A stretch of DNA of 64,000 nt, taken from Symbiodinium natans. Lineage: Eukaryota > Sar > Dinophyceae > Suessiales > Symbiodiniaceae. Location of the stretch: assembly GCA_905221605.1 (NCBI GenBank), contig CAJNDS010000194.1, positions 62,001 to 126,000 of the forward strand. The letters run 5' to 3'. A program made the translations under genes and the position numbers. The notes beneath the pieces are model-generated. The model did no database searches. It worked only from the letters and a program-made list of their open reading frames with translations, and was not told the origin of the DNA. Shown piece by piece: positions 10,540-21,924 of the stretch. Position 1 is the first letter of the stretch. Every line of letters starts with the position of its first letter.

Positions 10540-13500
10540 CCATTAGAGCTGCACCTGCAACTCTCGTTGAGATTTTTGTGTTCAGTACAGTACATGCTCG
10601 CTCAGTTAACAACTGTGGGCGTGTACATGCATGAGCTGTAGACCCTTTCTGACCAGCTGTCGTTTTTGTGACAGACACTGGGGAGTCAGAGATTGTACCA
10701 TGCACCCGTGAGGAGGTGTTTCCCGAAACCCTGTCGAATCCCGCAGTGCACAAAAAGAGCACCTTGTTGCAGTTTTTCGACACTTGATGTGAGCACCGCT
10801 CCGGATCATCCCAGGCTTTCGTGCTCGGAGGAGACGCCCGCACACACACGCACGGTAGTCTCAGCCACCGTGCTAGTCGCCCTCGAGACTGTCAGCTGCT
10901 GTCGTTGAGCATTCATGTTCCAAACGCATCAACGCTCAAAAGATCGTGGGGGTCGATGTCGATGTCGCCGTCCGCGCAGCTGCTTCGTTTCGTGCTCGCA
11001 TGTCGAGAGTGTCTAAATTCACAGGGATCAGGGCGTCTCCGGGATTGGGCAGCTTCGTCAAGCCGGCGCTTGATTTATGATGCATGGTAGTGTTGTGATG
11101 AGGATTGGTAGTTCGCCTTGCGGCCATCCATGGCTTAGCTTTCTCTACTGGCACCATCCCTGGCACATGTAGTACTGTAGCACTAATGCATGTTGTTCCG
11201 TCGGCATTTTTAGGGTCTGCAGCTCCGAAACGTGCAGAGCCGTTCCTGCAAGAGCACTGTCCGTACGAAAGGAGAGCGAGAGAAACTGAGCCGAGCACAA
11301 CTCCCGAGCAGCTCCTGGGTGAGCTGGCGAGCCATGTACCTCTTCCACCGGCTTCTGAGCCTTCTGACCATGATGTGCAAGACCTCAGCAAATTCCCCAC
11401 ACGAAGAACCCTTCCCAAGCCTCCCCCCTCACTCTGAGATCGTACTGAGGTACAATGAGCACGACCAGTTGACCCTGTGCATCTGACTCGGTGACTCAGG
11501 AAAACAAGGGGCTCATGGATTTGTTGCTCATGTCGTTGTGAAATGCAGAGGTGACTTCGTCAGACCGAAGCAGCGCCGGCAGATTCAGCGAAGCTGGGGC
11601 TGCATAGATTTCACCTACACGAGCCGCAGACTCGCGCACGGTGCCGTTTGCATCTGGTCGCCTCGTGCTATCTCGTAGCTCTACTGGGAGTCATGCATTC
11701 ATCATTTGTGAAGTCGATGTGCTCAGGCGATCGCTCTGCCCGAGGCGATGGCGAGGCCTGTGCAATGTGGGTTTCGGAGAAAAAGCCTTGGAGAAAGCTC
11801 TGAGAAAGCTCTGACCCCTCCCGCTTTCAGAATCGACTTCTGTGTGGTTTTGTGCGGTTCTGCTCGGAACCTCCTCAGGAGGAAGGCGAGGCCTCGCCTC
11901 GGTCCCCAGCAGAGACTCCGAAAGCAAAGCCCAAGGCGAAGGCGTGGGCGTGCTGTTTGCTGCTCGTGTTTTTTCTTTTTCTTCTTGCAGCTTCCGTATT
12001 AATATCCGGCATCAAAGAGCTCGCTTCTTCAGTTCTTCCCATCGCAATGTTGGTGACACTTTGTGAAGGTTCAGCCCAAGCCCAAGGCCGGATGAAGGTT
12101 CGAGATGAGGGACGTGGCGAAGTGGGGGCACCTCAAGCGTGCAAAACTGCCGCAAGATGTGCCGTTGGGGAGAAGGGCAGCTTCGAGGGCAGCTTTGCAA
12201 GAGCGGCGCTAGATGCGGTGGCCCAAAGGACTGGCCAGATGTGGTGAGAGGGAAAGACTTGCGGGGCCTTTTTCCAGCTTGCAAGCTGTCAGCCGTGTGA
12301 GCTTCGTCTTCTTCAGGGATGCCTATTCGGAATGCATATGACATCTGCGGATCCGCCAGAATCTTACGGCTCAAAGCTGGACAAGCCAGCTTCGTCCGTG
12401 GGGGCGGATGCAACGTCCCCACGATGTCTCTAGAGGCCTGGCGTCAGTCCTGGAGGCCACAATTCCTCCCAAATAAATTCTCCTGATCCTGAAGGTGCCA
12501 GGAAGTGATTCATGGCGATGGTCCTTTTTGTGAGGCCAGGGGGCCATGTGCTCTTTGCCTCTCCTTTGCTGGTTTATCATCCTGTTGGGGTGGAGTTTCG
12601 ACCGGGGCAAAAGCTGGCAAAGCCTCTGGCAAGGCTGTTGCTGCTTGCGCTGCTTGCACTGGCCTGAGCCTCAAAATCCGCAGCTGCCCAGCAATCTGCC
12701 GTGTGCCCCTCGGGGTTCAGGGATGTCTAGACACACGAATCGGCAATGTTGCCTCTGCCTTCGATCATTCGCGCAAAAATGTGTGCTTCAAGCTGCAAGC
12801 TGCAAGCCGCAAGCTGCAGGCCGACGCTTTGCCTTCTTCGGTGGTGGTGCATGGGCGCCGCAGCCCAAGAAGGGGACCGAAAGAATGGCTTGTCAAAAGC
12901 CGTCGCAGTTGATTTGTTGTTGAAGATAGATGAGCATTGCTCGCACGCAGGCCAGGGGCGCAACAGCAACATCAACGGCGCTTCAGCTAAGGGTTTTCTT
13001 TTTTACATGCTTTGCACTGTGTGACTCATGTGTGACCATTGCCCACCAGGTGTGTACATACGGGACTATGCGTGGCGGAACGGTTGCTGCCTTACTCCGC
13101 TCTCTGTCCTGTCTTGTGGATCATGGTTGTTTAATTTCTTCGCTTGCTTGGCCAGGTCTTTGCTGGAGACGAGCTGGTCATGCTGGCAGTGGGCAAGTGT
13201 TCCTATACTTCGACGGTTCCTGGGCGGCACATCACACGCTCAAAGTAGTGACAAAGTAGCGACAAAGTAGTGACTAAGTGCACTCGGCGTCAGGAGAGTG
13301 GCGCATGGGGCCTTCACCAGAGGATGGCAGCGCCGGCCTCCTAACCCTGAGAGGTCTCGAACGGGCGCTGCGTTGGACTCCGTAGGGCTTAGGGCCATTT
13401 AGGGCCTATTTACACCAAACTCCGTTTTTTTGGGCACATTTTTTTCTGAGGTTTGGGCATTTGCTCGCAGCCTTTCCTCGTCGCCCTTGCTCATTGACCA

Positions 13501-15250
13501 GCCATGGCAGGTGGACTTGGCTGCGGAGTGACATGCAGCATGCAGACGCTTTGACATGTCTTTGCTCTTTGTGAGGTGTGGGATGGCCAGCGGGTTGTTC
13601 AAGATCCGCGACTTCAAGTCAGCGACACCTCTCTGGTTCCCCAGGCCCCCTGCCTTCTTCTTGTCTGATTGCGTATGCCGCATTGGTGCAGAGGTTCTCC
13701 TCCTATCCTTCGGGGAGGGGAGTCCACTGGCTTGGCCCTCGGCACAGTGAGAAGATATGCGAGGATGTGCGAAGAATTCTCAGAGAGCTCAGTCCTTCAA
13801 GGAGCTGGGGCCGCTGCAGGGCATGCTGATGCAGCAGCCTGGCCTGCCAGCTGCTTAGTTTTTGAAGCGCGAAGCGACGATGAAGCGAACACTTTTTCCG
13901 AAACTAGGTGGGATGGCCGTCCATACTACAAGCACATGCAGCAGGCTCAACAGTGCAGCAGTGCAGCTTTGAAAACTTTCCAACTGCTACGAACTCTGTT
14001 TGAGGAGCTCTTCCTGCTGTGCTCTCCGGCCGAGGGCTGGCGTTTGGGACCGCTGCCTCTTGGGGATCCACCCCCCAGGCGCAGTGGGGGGGCAGTGGCC
14101 CGCAGTGGGCTCCCTGACCATTCTGTGGTTCGCTGTGATGCGCCTTTTTTGGCATATTTTGCATCCAGGCCTGTGCTCTTCTCGCGCAGTTGGGCCCCCG
14201 TCTCCTGCTCGTGTGCCTCGTGTGTGACTTCGCCATTTCACCCCAAGGTGCCGCCGCGCTGCCTCAGGAGATCGCCGGGGCCTTTGTCGGGCAGCTTCTG
14301 CGCTCTTTGAGTGAGGGCGCCCCCCCCGACCCCCCCCCCTCTGCTTGCGTGTGGGTTCTCTCGTGAGGTGGAGCCCTGGATGGTTCCCAGCCTTGGGCCT
14401 GGAGGCAGAAAGTGCCAGTAGAAGAGTGTTCGTCTCACGCATTGGAGACTTGGAGCTTGGACTTGTTGGGATGTCTTTGGGCTGTGAAGCTTCCTTGCGC
14501 AGGTGCCGATCAGCTCCCCGCTGCGTCCGTGAGGCGCCGAAACGGGGGGGCCTTCGCTCATGTCAGCCTCACGCGTCGAAGAGCAGTCGCGGTCCGCACG
14601 AAGTTGGAGAGGGGCAGAGAGAGAGAGAGAGAGAGAACACTCGGAGAGGGCACTCATTGAGTATTCGGAAAGTGTTCAGAAACGTGTTTGCTGGATTGAA
14701 GGCTTGCTCCGATGGACTTTGGGCCCCCGCAACGGCGGAACCCGAGGTGGAAGCGTGATCTTCCCACTCGTTGTGTCATGTGCAGTTCCATGTGTGTTTC
14801 TAGGTGTTACCCTTCGGCTCGCAATGCGTTTTTTCAGGCATCTCCTCGTTGAGGGTGTGGTGGCTGGAAACGGTTCCGCGAATGGAGTGTGCCTTCCTGG
14901 GGCGATGCCCCAAAAGCCCAAAAGCTGCCATTCAAGACTCCGGTAGAAGCCTCCTAAACGACGCTGCATGGAGGTACAGGCTTGCCCCTGACAGCTGGAA
15001 CTTGAAACCCGTGTCGCAACCTTGGATCGTGCATTACACCTGGCAAAGCATCCTTGGGGCCATGTAGAATGTAGAATGTAATAGTTTTGCTGCTAAGACG
15101 TGGAATGTGGAGTGTGGAAGGCACGCGCTCGTGAGCTCTTTGGCGGCCTTGTTGGCCTTTTGTTGGCCTCGTCATGCCTCGTCGGCCCCGTTGGGTCTTG
15201 CTTGTTTGGGCTGGTCGCGGGCTCGCCTGGGCTGGCTCGCCTGGGCGAGC
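10540..15250. other. Long stretch without a supportable gene
   Basis: Many overlapping ORFs of 60-210 codons exist on both strands, but none shows a recognisable family and frames conflict. The sense frame at 11165-11437 is proline-rich and open. A pyrimidine tract and AG near 11990 look like a splice acceptor after a Pro/Lys-rich open segment (11870-11945, PAETPKAKPKAKA). GA repeats occur at 14610-14640. I regard coding here as possible but unproven. Confidence 0.45.
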
Positions 15251-15699
15251 AGCACTTGACGGGCGGAAAGCCCCAGCAATGAGCGGACGACAAGATTCAG
15301 CTGATCGAGGACCTGTCTCCAGAAGCGCATATCCAAACAAAGAGAAAGTGCTCTCAACGTTTTGCTCGGGGGGAGCACCAGCGACAGATCTCTCCGAAAA
15401 AAAAGTGATGAAAACCGACTCCTCCAAGATCCTCCAAGCCTGAGGAAGATGCAGTCAGATGTCCTAGGCGATGCAACAGCATGCCAAGCGAAGACCCTGA
15501 GCTGGGGTGGACACGATTTGAGATTTAAATTGATTTCATGACGCGACGAAGAAGGGAGTGTGGATGAGTGTGTGGTGTGTCTCGATCATTCACGCATGTC
15601 AAAGGTATCACAAGACAGATGCCATTCGCACTGCATCGTCGCGGCCCCGATGAAGAGAGCAGAATCAGCGCAAACAGTTAACATTGGGCAGCCGTGCTC

Positions 15700-16570
15700 C
15701 AGCCGTGTCATTCCTTCACTTCGCTAAGCAGAGGCTTTGGTTTGCAGCTGGCGATTGGCGCATTGGACCGTCCATCGAAGATGGAAGGGTTTGGGCCGGC
15801 TGCCTTAGTGGCCTTCTTGTAAACCGCAGTTGTGGAGACTTTTGGGAGGTGACCCTGAGCGAGGTCTATGCCACTGCGGACATGCCTTCGCATGGCGACG
15901 CGAGATGGTTTTCTTTTGCTGGTGTTGTCGAGGACGGCCCAGTTTGTCGTCCATGTATTCAGATGTATTCAGATGTATTCAGATGATGTATTCAGATGTA
16001 TTCGGTACCTCAATAGCAACTTGAGGATTCGCTTTGTTGCGCTGGGTAGCTGGAAACGCCAGGAGGTCCGCGTGGTGGATGCAGCAACGGTCGTTGCCTT
16101 ATTGCGTTCCAAAGCCTGGTGCAACCTCGCGCGCAATGGGCAAGCTGGTGTGCAACCTCCTAACCTCCTAGGCGATTCCCACCAGCATCAGCGTTGATGG
16201 AACAGAGTTTGTTGCATCCTCAGAGCCGCATCCTTCCGCAAAATCGGGGGGGAAGGGTGGGCGTGGCATGGTGTGGCCTCAAGCGTTTCTTAGGTGCAGG
16301 ATTCACGTCTTTGCGATGCTCGCCCAGTGTATGCAGCAACGAGCTTCGAGGCACGGCTGCCGTGGTGCAAGGATCTTGAAGGCATCCGTGCTCTGTTAAG
16401 TCGTGGGAAGACACCAAGAGGCTGGCAACAGTTCGGGCAGTGCCATGAAGGCGAATCACACGTCTTTGATTTTGCATGGCAGTGGCATAAGTCATTTCGG
16501 AGGATCGACAGCAGTGGCAGTGTCAGGTCTACCTGTACTTCCGGGCGCAGGAGTCTGAGTGGTGGCTGGG
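15700..16570 (+). CDS. Possible exons of an unidentified protein
   Basis: Three open segments look protein-like: 15735-15950 (contains GDWRIGPSIEDGRVWAG and SEVYATADMPSHGDARWF), 16021-16140 (LRIRFVALGSWKRQEVRVVD) and 16330-16500 (LPWCKDLEGIRALLSRGK). AG-ending acceptor-like sites precede the first (gctaagcag at 15729). I recognise no family. The segments need not belong to one gene. A short tandem ttcagatgta repeat (15955-16005) separates the first two and would be intronic. Confidence 0.25.
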
Positions 16571-16589
16571 CCCGGAGGTCACTGAAGGG

Positions 16590-18494
16590 ACACACCATGA
16601 CACATCAGATCAGATGACACACGTCAGCATCACTTCAGCATCATCACCAGCTCAGCTCTGATCCCCTGACAGGTGGGTGGTCCCGAGTGCTTCGCCCGAG
16701 CCGCTGGGTCGGCCGCCAAGCCACGCTCCCCCAGTTCAACCACCGAACGCAGAGAGAGAGAGAGAGAGAGAGCCCAAGCGGGGCAGAGAGAGAGAGACAG
16801 AGAGAGAGAGCCCGCTTTTTGGCTCAAGTCGGAACCCACCCCCGGCTTGAGCCAGTGGACAGCTGTTTTCAGTATCAAGGGCACTCAAATAAAGGTGAGC
16901 CGAGCGGGGGAGCTGCAATAGAGGGGGTACATCTGTTCCGTCACTGGGGCTTGGCTATGTGATTGGTTTAGGCACCCAGCTCCTGCCTGTGAAGCGATCC
17001 GTGCCCAAAGCATACACAGAAGTAAGGGGTGAGGCTTACTGAGTTGGGGGCGCTATTTCGGGGGTGCTCAGGCTTGCAAGTCGTTGCCAGGACACGCAGC
17101 GGGTATGTTGCAAGGTTGCCACTTTAGCTGCTAGACTGGAAAAGCTGTAGCCCGGTCATGGACGCTCCTTCAAGACAGGTAGTCGGGCAGCGACAGGGAG
17201 GGCACGTTCTTGGCGGAGTGTCGTGTACGGGCGCGCCCTAAAGTCCCAGCCCACCATGACTCCCGCTAACGCGGGGGTGAAGGGGGTTGGGGGCGGCGGG
17301 GTTTGCGTAGCCGGCCCACTCCCGGGAACAAAGATGCCATCATACTCCCGGTAGAAGACAGCTCAATTAGGGGTGGGCCCCTGAGTCAGGGCAGAGACCA
17401 GGGGGGTGCACGCTACCAGAAAGCCAACCAGAGGTGTGCCACCTGCATGCAACAGATATGCGGGGGCCGTTAATTCAAGCACGTTTTTGTCTGCCACAGA
17501 ACTTTTCATCAAGCAGATTGGGACATTCACTCAGAAGGTTTACAGCAGCGCAGAACTCATTGGGGGGGCTGGCCCTCCGCAACCAGACGCCTAATCAAAC
17601 CGAAGAGACCAGTTTTCGCCAGCCGAGCCAATGAGGGTCATGACAAAAACAAGCCAAGCAGGCGCGGAAAGTGCTGCAGAAAGATGAGGGGGTACGACGT
17701 GCCGGATGGGCACGCCCATGGGGCCCGGCGCCCTACAACTACCGGAGCCTCCGCTGAGAGAGGAAGATGCTGAGCGCCCCAGCGAAAGTGAGCTTAGGGC
17801 CGACTGTACTGTGGACACCACCTCCGGTGATGGGGGACGAGAACGACGCCGGGACTGCGCTGGAGTGGGGGCTACGACGACGGCAAGAAGAACTGAGCCA
17901 CGAGCAAGCGGATGCGTCTGAGTCCAATGAAGAACACCGTAGACGCAGAGTGCTTGGGGCCCTGGGTGACTGATGAGGATTTAGGTTAGGGGGGTCTTGT
18001 GGTAGATTGGGGAGGTTGCAGTTGGGGCATTGGGGAGGTTGCAGCCTGTGTGAGCCACGCTTAGAGCACCCTTGAGCACCCTCCGCCGGTAGGCCCCGTT
18101 TTTCACCGAAGGTCCGTGGGGGCTCTCAACCAGTAGGGTAGGGGTAGTAGGTTTAGCCGACTAGGGGACCGAGCCCACATGTAGACCAGTCCTGACTCGA
18201 AAGGTTGTTAAGGGGATGATGGGGGGCTAGGTTAGGCGCGGGGCTAGGATAGGTGTCTGCTCTGTTCGCAAAGATGGCCATGCACAGCCGAGTCAGTGAC
18301 GTAGCAACCAGCGGGGAGGGGGAAGAGCACCGGCCGGAGTGATGTCAGCCTCAGGCGCAGGGGGAGTGGGGAACAGTCACGCCGGTGACCTTCTCCCGAA
18401 CTGTCCAACCTGGAGGTGCCCTGAATACCGGGGCGGGCGCGTACGCCCGGGGGCTTGCCCCCATGCCCCCAAGAAAGAAAGAAAGCCCAAGCGG

Positions 18495-18541
<47 letters not shown>

Positions 18542-18940
18542 AGACCTTTGGGGGGGGGAGTGACCTGAGTGACCTCGCTCAGGTCACTCCTTTCCGTGCT
18601 CCCCGGCTCATTGCACTGGACGCAGCCGCGGTCCTCGGAAGTTTCGGAAGCGGAAGCCGAAGACATCGACACTGGCGGAGGTTTCCGAGGCGAAAGGGAG
18701 GGGGCTGAAGGGGGAGGGGAGGAGATGCCATGAAATGCCCATACCTGCCCATCTGTTCTTGTCCCACGGCTGTGCCGATTACATGATAGCTCTCATGGCG
18801 TACGGCGTACAAGGTGTACAGGTCACATTGAGCGGACCCCCCGACACCCCCGATGCCCAGTCCGGGCTCCCGAGCTGGACCTGGGCGACTTTCCCGACTT
18901 CGGCGATCCCGCGCCCGGCTCCTAAGAAGGGTGCCCCCAA
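16590..18940. other. GC-rich stretch with GA cassettes, no supported gene
   Basis: The block 17000-18250 is unusually GC-rich and G-biased on this strand, with one ORF (17767-17973) of unclear meaning. Two places carry the same cassette, a (GA)n tract interrupted by agcccaagcggggcagagag (16769 and 18483). It resembles the 3' part of a retroposed or mobile element more than a gene, but I cannot name a family. Confidence 0.4.
16815..16856. other. Possible spliced-leader-like remnant in a small hairpin
   Basis: The sequence ctttttggctcaag (16815-16828) shares the 12-mer ttttggctcaag with the 3' end of the conserved dinoflagellate spliced leader as I recall it. It is followed after about 17 nt by cttgagccag, its near-exact inverse complement. 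A relic leader is known to occur genomically in dinoflagellates through retroposition of mRNA, but a 12-base match can be chance. Confidence 0.25.
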
Positions 18941-19384
18941 AATTGCCCCCACATGTGTCTGAGAACCTGCAGAGACTCACAGCGACTCTCAGTTGCGAGG
19001 CCCGCGCCGAAGGCCACCGTGCCACCTTGGCTCCCTTTGGCCGCGGGCCGTGAGGGCATTGCGAGGGGTGCTTCCCACAATATTGACAGTGTAGCTAGGG
19101 CTTTTCATGGCTTTTCACCCATCTCAACTTCCACAGTTCCTAGCTTTACTGGAGTGGCTCACGTCGCTGAGCGCGTGGCTCGAGGTCTGCTCCGTTGCCA
19201 CAGCTGCTGCCTGGTTCCTCCTGCTTCGGCCCGTGTCAGGCATCCCGAGCTGTGATCCTGGCCCCCGAAGTTCCCGAAGTTCCGCTGTCGATGCTCGAAG
19301 CTGTCTGGAAGCGTCGACAGGCAAAGAAGCCTCGGCTGTTCAGAAGCCCAGCAAGCCGGGGACCCGTTTCGCAGATCTCCATGT

Positions 19385-19401
19385 TTTTTTTTTTTTTTTT
19401 T

Positions 19402-19439
<38 letters not shown>

Positions 19440-19440
19440 T
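19385..19440. repeat. Poly-T then (CT)n tract acting as a pyrimidine tract
   Basis: A run of about 23 T followed by about 15 CT units lies directly upstream of the first RING exon. A second T/(CT)n tract of about 60 bp (19884-19941) lies in the next intron. Both sit where a polypyrimidine tract would be expected. Confidence 0.85.
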
Positions 19441-19482
19441 CTTCACTATTCCAATCTATTCCTACCATTCTGGGCTATTTCG

Positions 19483-19889
19483 AGGCCAGAGGCTCTTGCT
19501 TGCGTCGTCTGCTTGGAGGCGCCGGTTCTTTTGACGAGTTCTCTTGACATGTCGCATCACCTCGCAGTGTGGAAGACGTACAAAGCAATGATAAGCAATG
19601 CACAAAACGAAGTTTTTGTTGATGTGGTCTGCGCTGTGCGCTGTCAGGCGCCGAGGAAGATCCTTCTGATGCCCTGCCGGCACGTGTGCTGCTGCAAGGC
19701 TCGTGTTCCATCGCTCCCGTGGCTTTCCCTTCTCGACTCCGCCCATGTCCGTCCCAGCCCTCAAAAGCACTAAAAACGAAGAACCACGATGCAGACCCAA
19801 AGAAGCCATTGACCACCCGAAGAAACCCTCGCGACATCCCCTCACAGAGCCACAGAAAACACAAAAACGAAGCCCCCTCCCCCTTTTTT

Positions 19890-19946
<57 letters not shown>

Positions 19947-20090
19947 TAGCCCACTGTTTTCTCAATCTCCGCTCCTTTCTCCTCCTGAGGACTGCGCGGA
20001 GCGCTTGGAGCGCTGCCCGGTGTGCCGGGGCCCCAGCAAAGAAGAGAAGCAGGAGGGAAAAGAAGAGCTCCACAAGCAAGTTCAGAGTTC
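19483..20090 (+). CDS. RING-finger protein (MUL1/IAP-type C3HC4), three exons seen
   Basis: A complete RING is assembled over three exons: about 19483-19518 (CVVCLE), 19648-19698 (APRKILLMPCRHVCCCK) and 19990 to about 20090 (DCAERLERCPVCRGP, then a Lys/Glu-rich tail). The spacing C-x2-C ... C-x-H-x3-C-x2-C ... C-x2-C matches MUL1 and IAP RINGs, where the loop reads CxHVCxCxxC. RING proteins of this kind are E3 ubiquitin ligases, so that role is likely. Both introns begin GC and end AG (19519-19647 and 19699-19989). GCGCCG is present at both edges of the first. The part before the RING could not be assigned: open segments at 19107-19380 may be upstream exons, and the frame is uncertain. A possible further exon starts after ttttccag at 20130. 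Confidence 0.75.
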
Positions 20091-20299
20091 TCTTCCCCTT
20101 TGTTCGTAGGTTTTCTTTTTCTTTTCCAGGCCGAACCGAGACAACCAGCTTGGCAGAGGTTTTTCTGTGAGTGCCACGTGACCTCCGCCTTCATTTTCCG
20201 ATTGACAACTGCAACTCGCAGCGGAAGGGGAAGTCGGGAGTCCCAAAAAGAGCTGCCAGAAGCCATCCCAAGCCCGACGGCGCTCTTCCCCTACACTGG

Positions 20300-21900
20300 G
20301 AGCTTTTTAGGAGTTTCACCCCTCTCTCTGTGCCTCACAGAGATGTGCAAAGGTTTTGAAACATCAGCTCCAGGCAAGGCACAGCTCTGAACCCCCTTCC
20401 GCCCTAGAACGTGGGGGGGCCCGAGCTCCAGTTCGCCGTGTCGCCGCACACCCCCCCCCCCCCTGCGAGCCCAAGCTGATATATGACAGCTTTAGGGTTT
20501 CTCAGAACGTTTGTGAAACTCTGAGATAAATTTGTTTTGGGGTTCTTACGTGGCTGGATGCGACGGGCTGGTTGACGCCTTGGCCTGTTTGAGCTGATCG
20601 CGCTCTTCTCTTGAGCATTATTTCCCATGCTGAGGCAAGTAGAGTTTCACCATTTGAAGCCTTGCCTTTAAGCATAAGCTTGGTGAGGAGTGCCGTGCCA
20701 CCGAGCAACAAGAAACCTGGATTTGGGTATCTTAGAACCCGAGATTTCGGCGTGCAGCGCCTTGAGACTCTTACATCCCCTTGTGAATGTTTGGCCCCAG
20801 ACAAGCAAAGAGGGGTGCAGTGCAGACCTTTCAAGCAGCTTTCGAAATGCACCGTGTCGCGCAGTAAAGGGAGCCGGCAAGTAGAGACTAAGTAGAGTTT
20901 ACATGAATCAGCACTCAGGCTTTACTTGCAACTTCCAATTGGCGGGATTAGGATGTAGAAACGTGATTGCATGGCCATGCCTGCCTGGCAGCCTTTTGGG
21001 CACTGCATTGGCAGATGGTCTATCTGCGACCCAGCCGGAGACGGCAGCAGGCAACTGTACAATGACGCGCAATGATTCAATGATTTTGCACGTAGGCTTG
21101 TGCATCGCAACTCGCCGACACCGTTCGACACCTTTGGGGCCGTGAGCTCCCACGACCTTTCTGCAGGTTGCCCTTCTCGTGATCCTGGCTTGGGCGAGCT
21201 TCAGGTGGCAAAGCAGCTGGAGAAGCAGCTGGCGAAGCAGCTGGCGAAGCAGGGCGGATCCTCAAAGCGGTCCGTGTGCCTTCATCGGTTCGAACGCACG
21301 AATCACAGGCGGATCTTAGACCCCAGCAGTGTGCATGCGTGTGCCTTTTTCGCTTTGTGTTCTGGGGAACGCAAAAAGCCGCAAGAAAGCAGCAACTCTT
21401 CGTAGCCACTCGCTGGGTGCTACAAAGCCACCGTGCTCGTGTTGCTACCCGTTGCTGCACACGGGACACATGGGCACATCCCAAGTAGGCCTTGTTGTCC
21501 GAGAATTCTTTGTGCGCATGTGATGTGTTGATGCGCCGTGGCTTAGTTGCGCGAGTCGCAGGGTCTCGCCGTGTTTTTATTCTCAGTCTGATGCGCGTCA
21601 GGAATGCACGCGCACCTTGTTGCGTATAGCCCCTTTTGCATTCGTTCTTTCAAGGAGAGGTGCGTGTCAATGCCATGACCCTCCGAGCCACTAAAATGAC
21701 GGAATGGGATTGGTGTGTATTGGTGTTAGCCTTTCTTGGAGGCCGCGCTGCTTCGTCCCCTCGCCGTTGTCCAGGGCCTCAGGCCAAAGGTGTCACTCAT
21801 CTGAGCTGAAGAATGCCATGTGCTTGCGAAATGAAAATGATGGGAACATGCTTCTGAGGGTGTCAAGAAATCTGCCATTGAGGTGACCCGAGAAGGCGAG
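20300..21900. other. Stretch with no identifiable gene
   Basis: Only short conflicting ORFs. A 15-bp repeat (agctgg(a/c)gaagcagc) occurs at 21215-21255. A C run of 16 lies at about 20449-20464. Exons for the N-terminus of the downstream transporter may lie near the right end but I could not identify one. Confidence 0.45.
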
Positions 21901-21924
21901 CTGAATCTCCTGCTGGTCTCACAG

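Noticed and set aside
11852-12247. 131-codon ORF with an apparent transmembrane helix
   Set aside because: The hydrophobic stretch is a pyrimidine tract ending in cttgcag, better explained as a splice acceptor.
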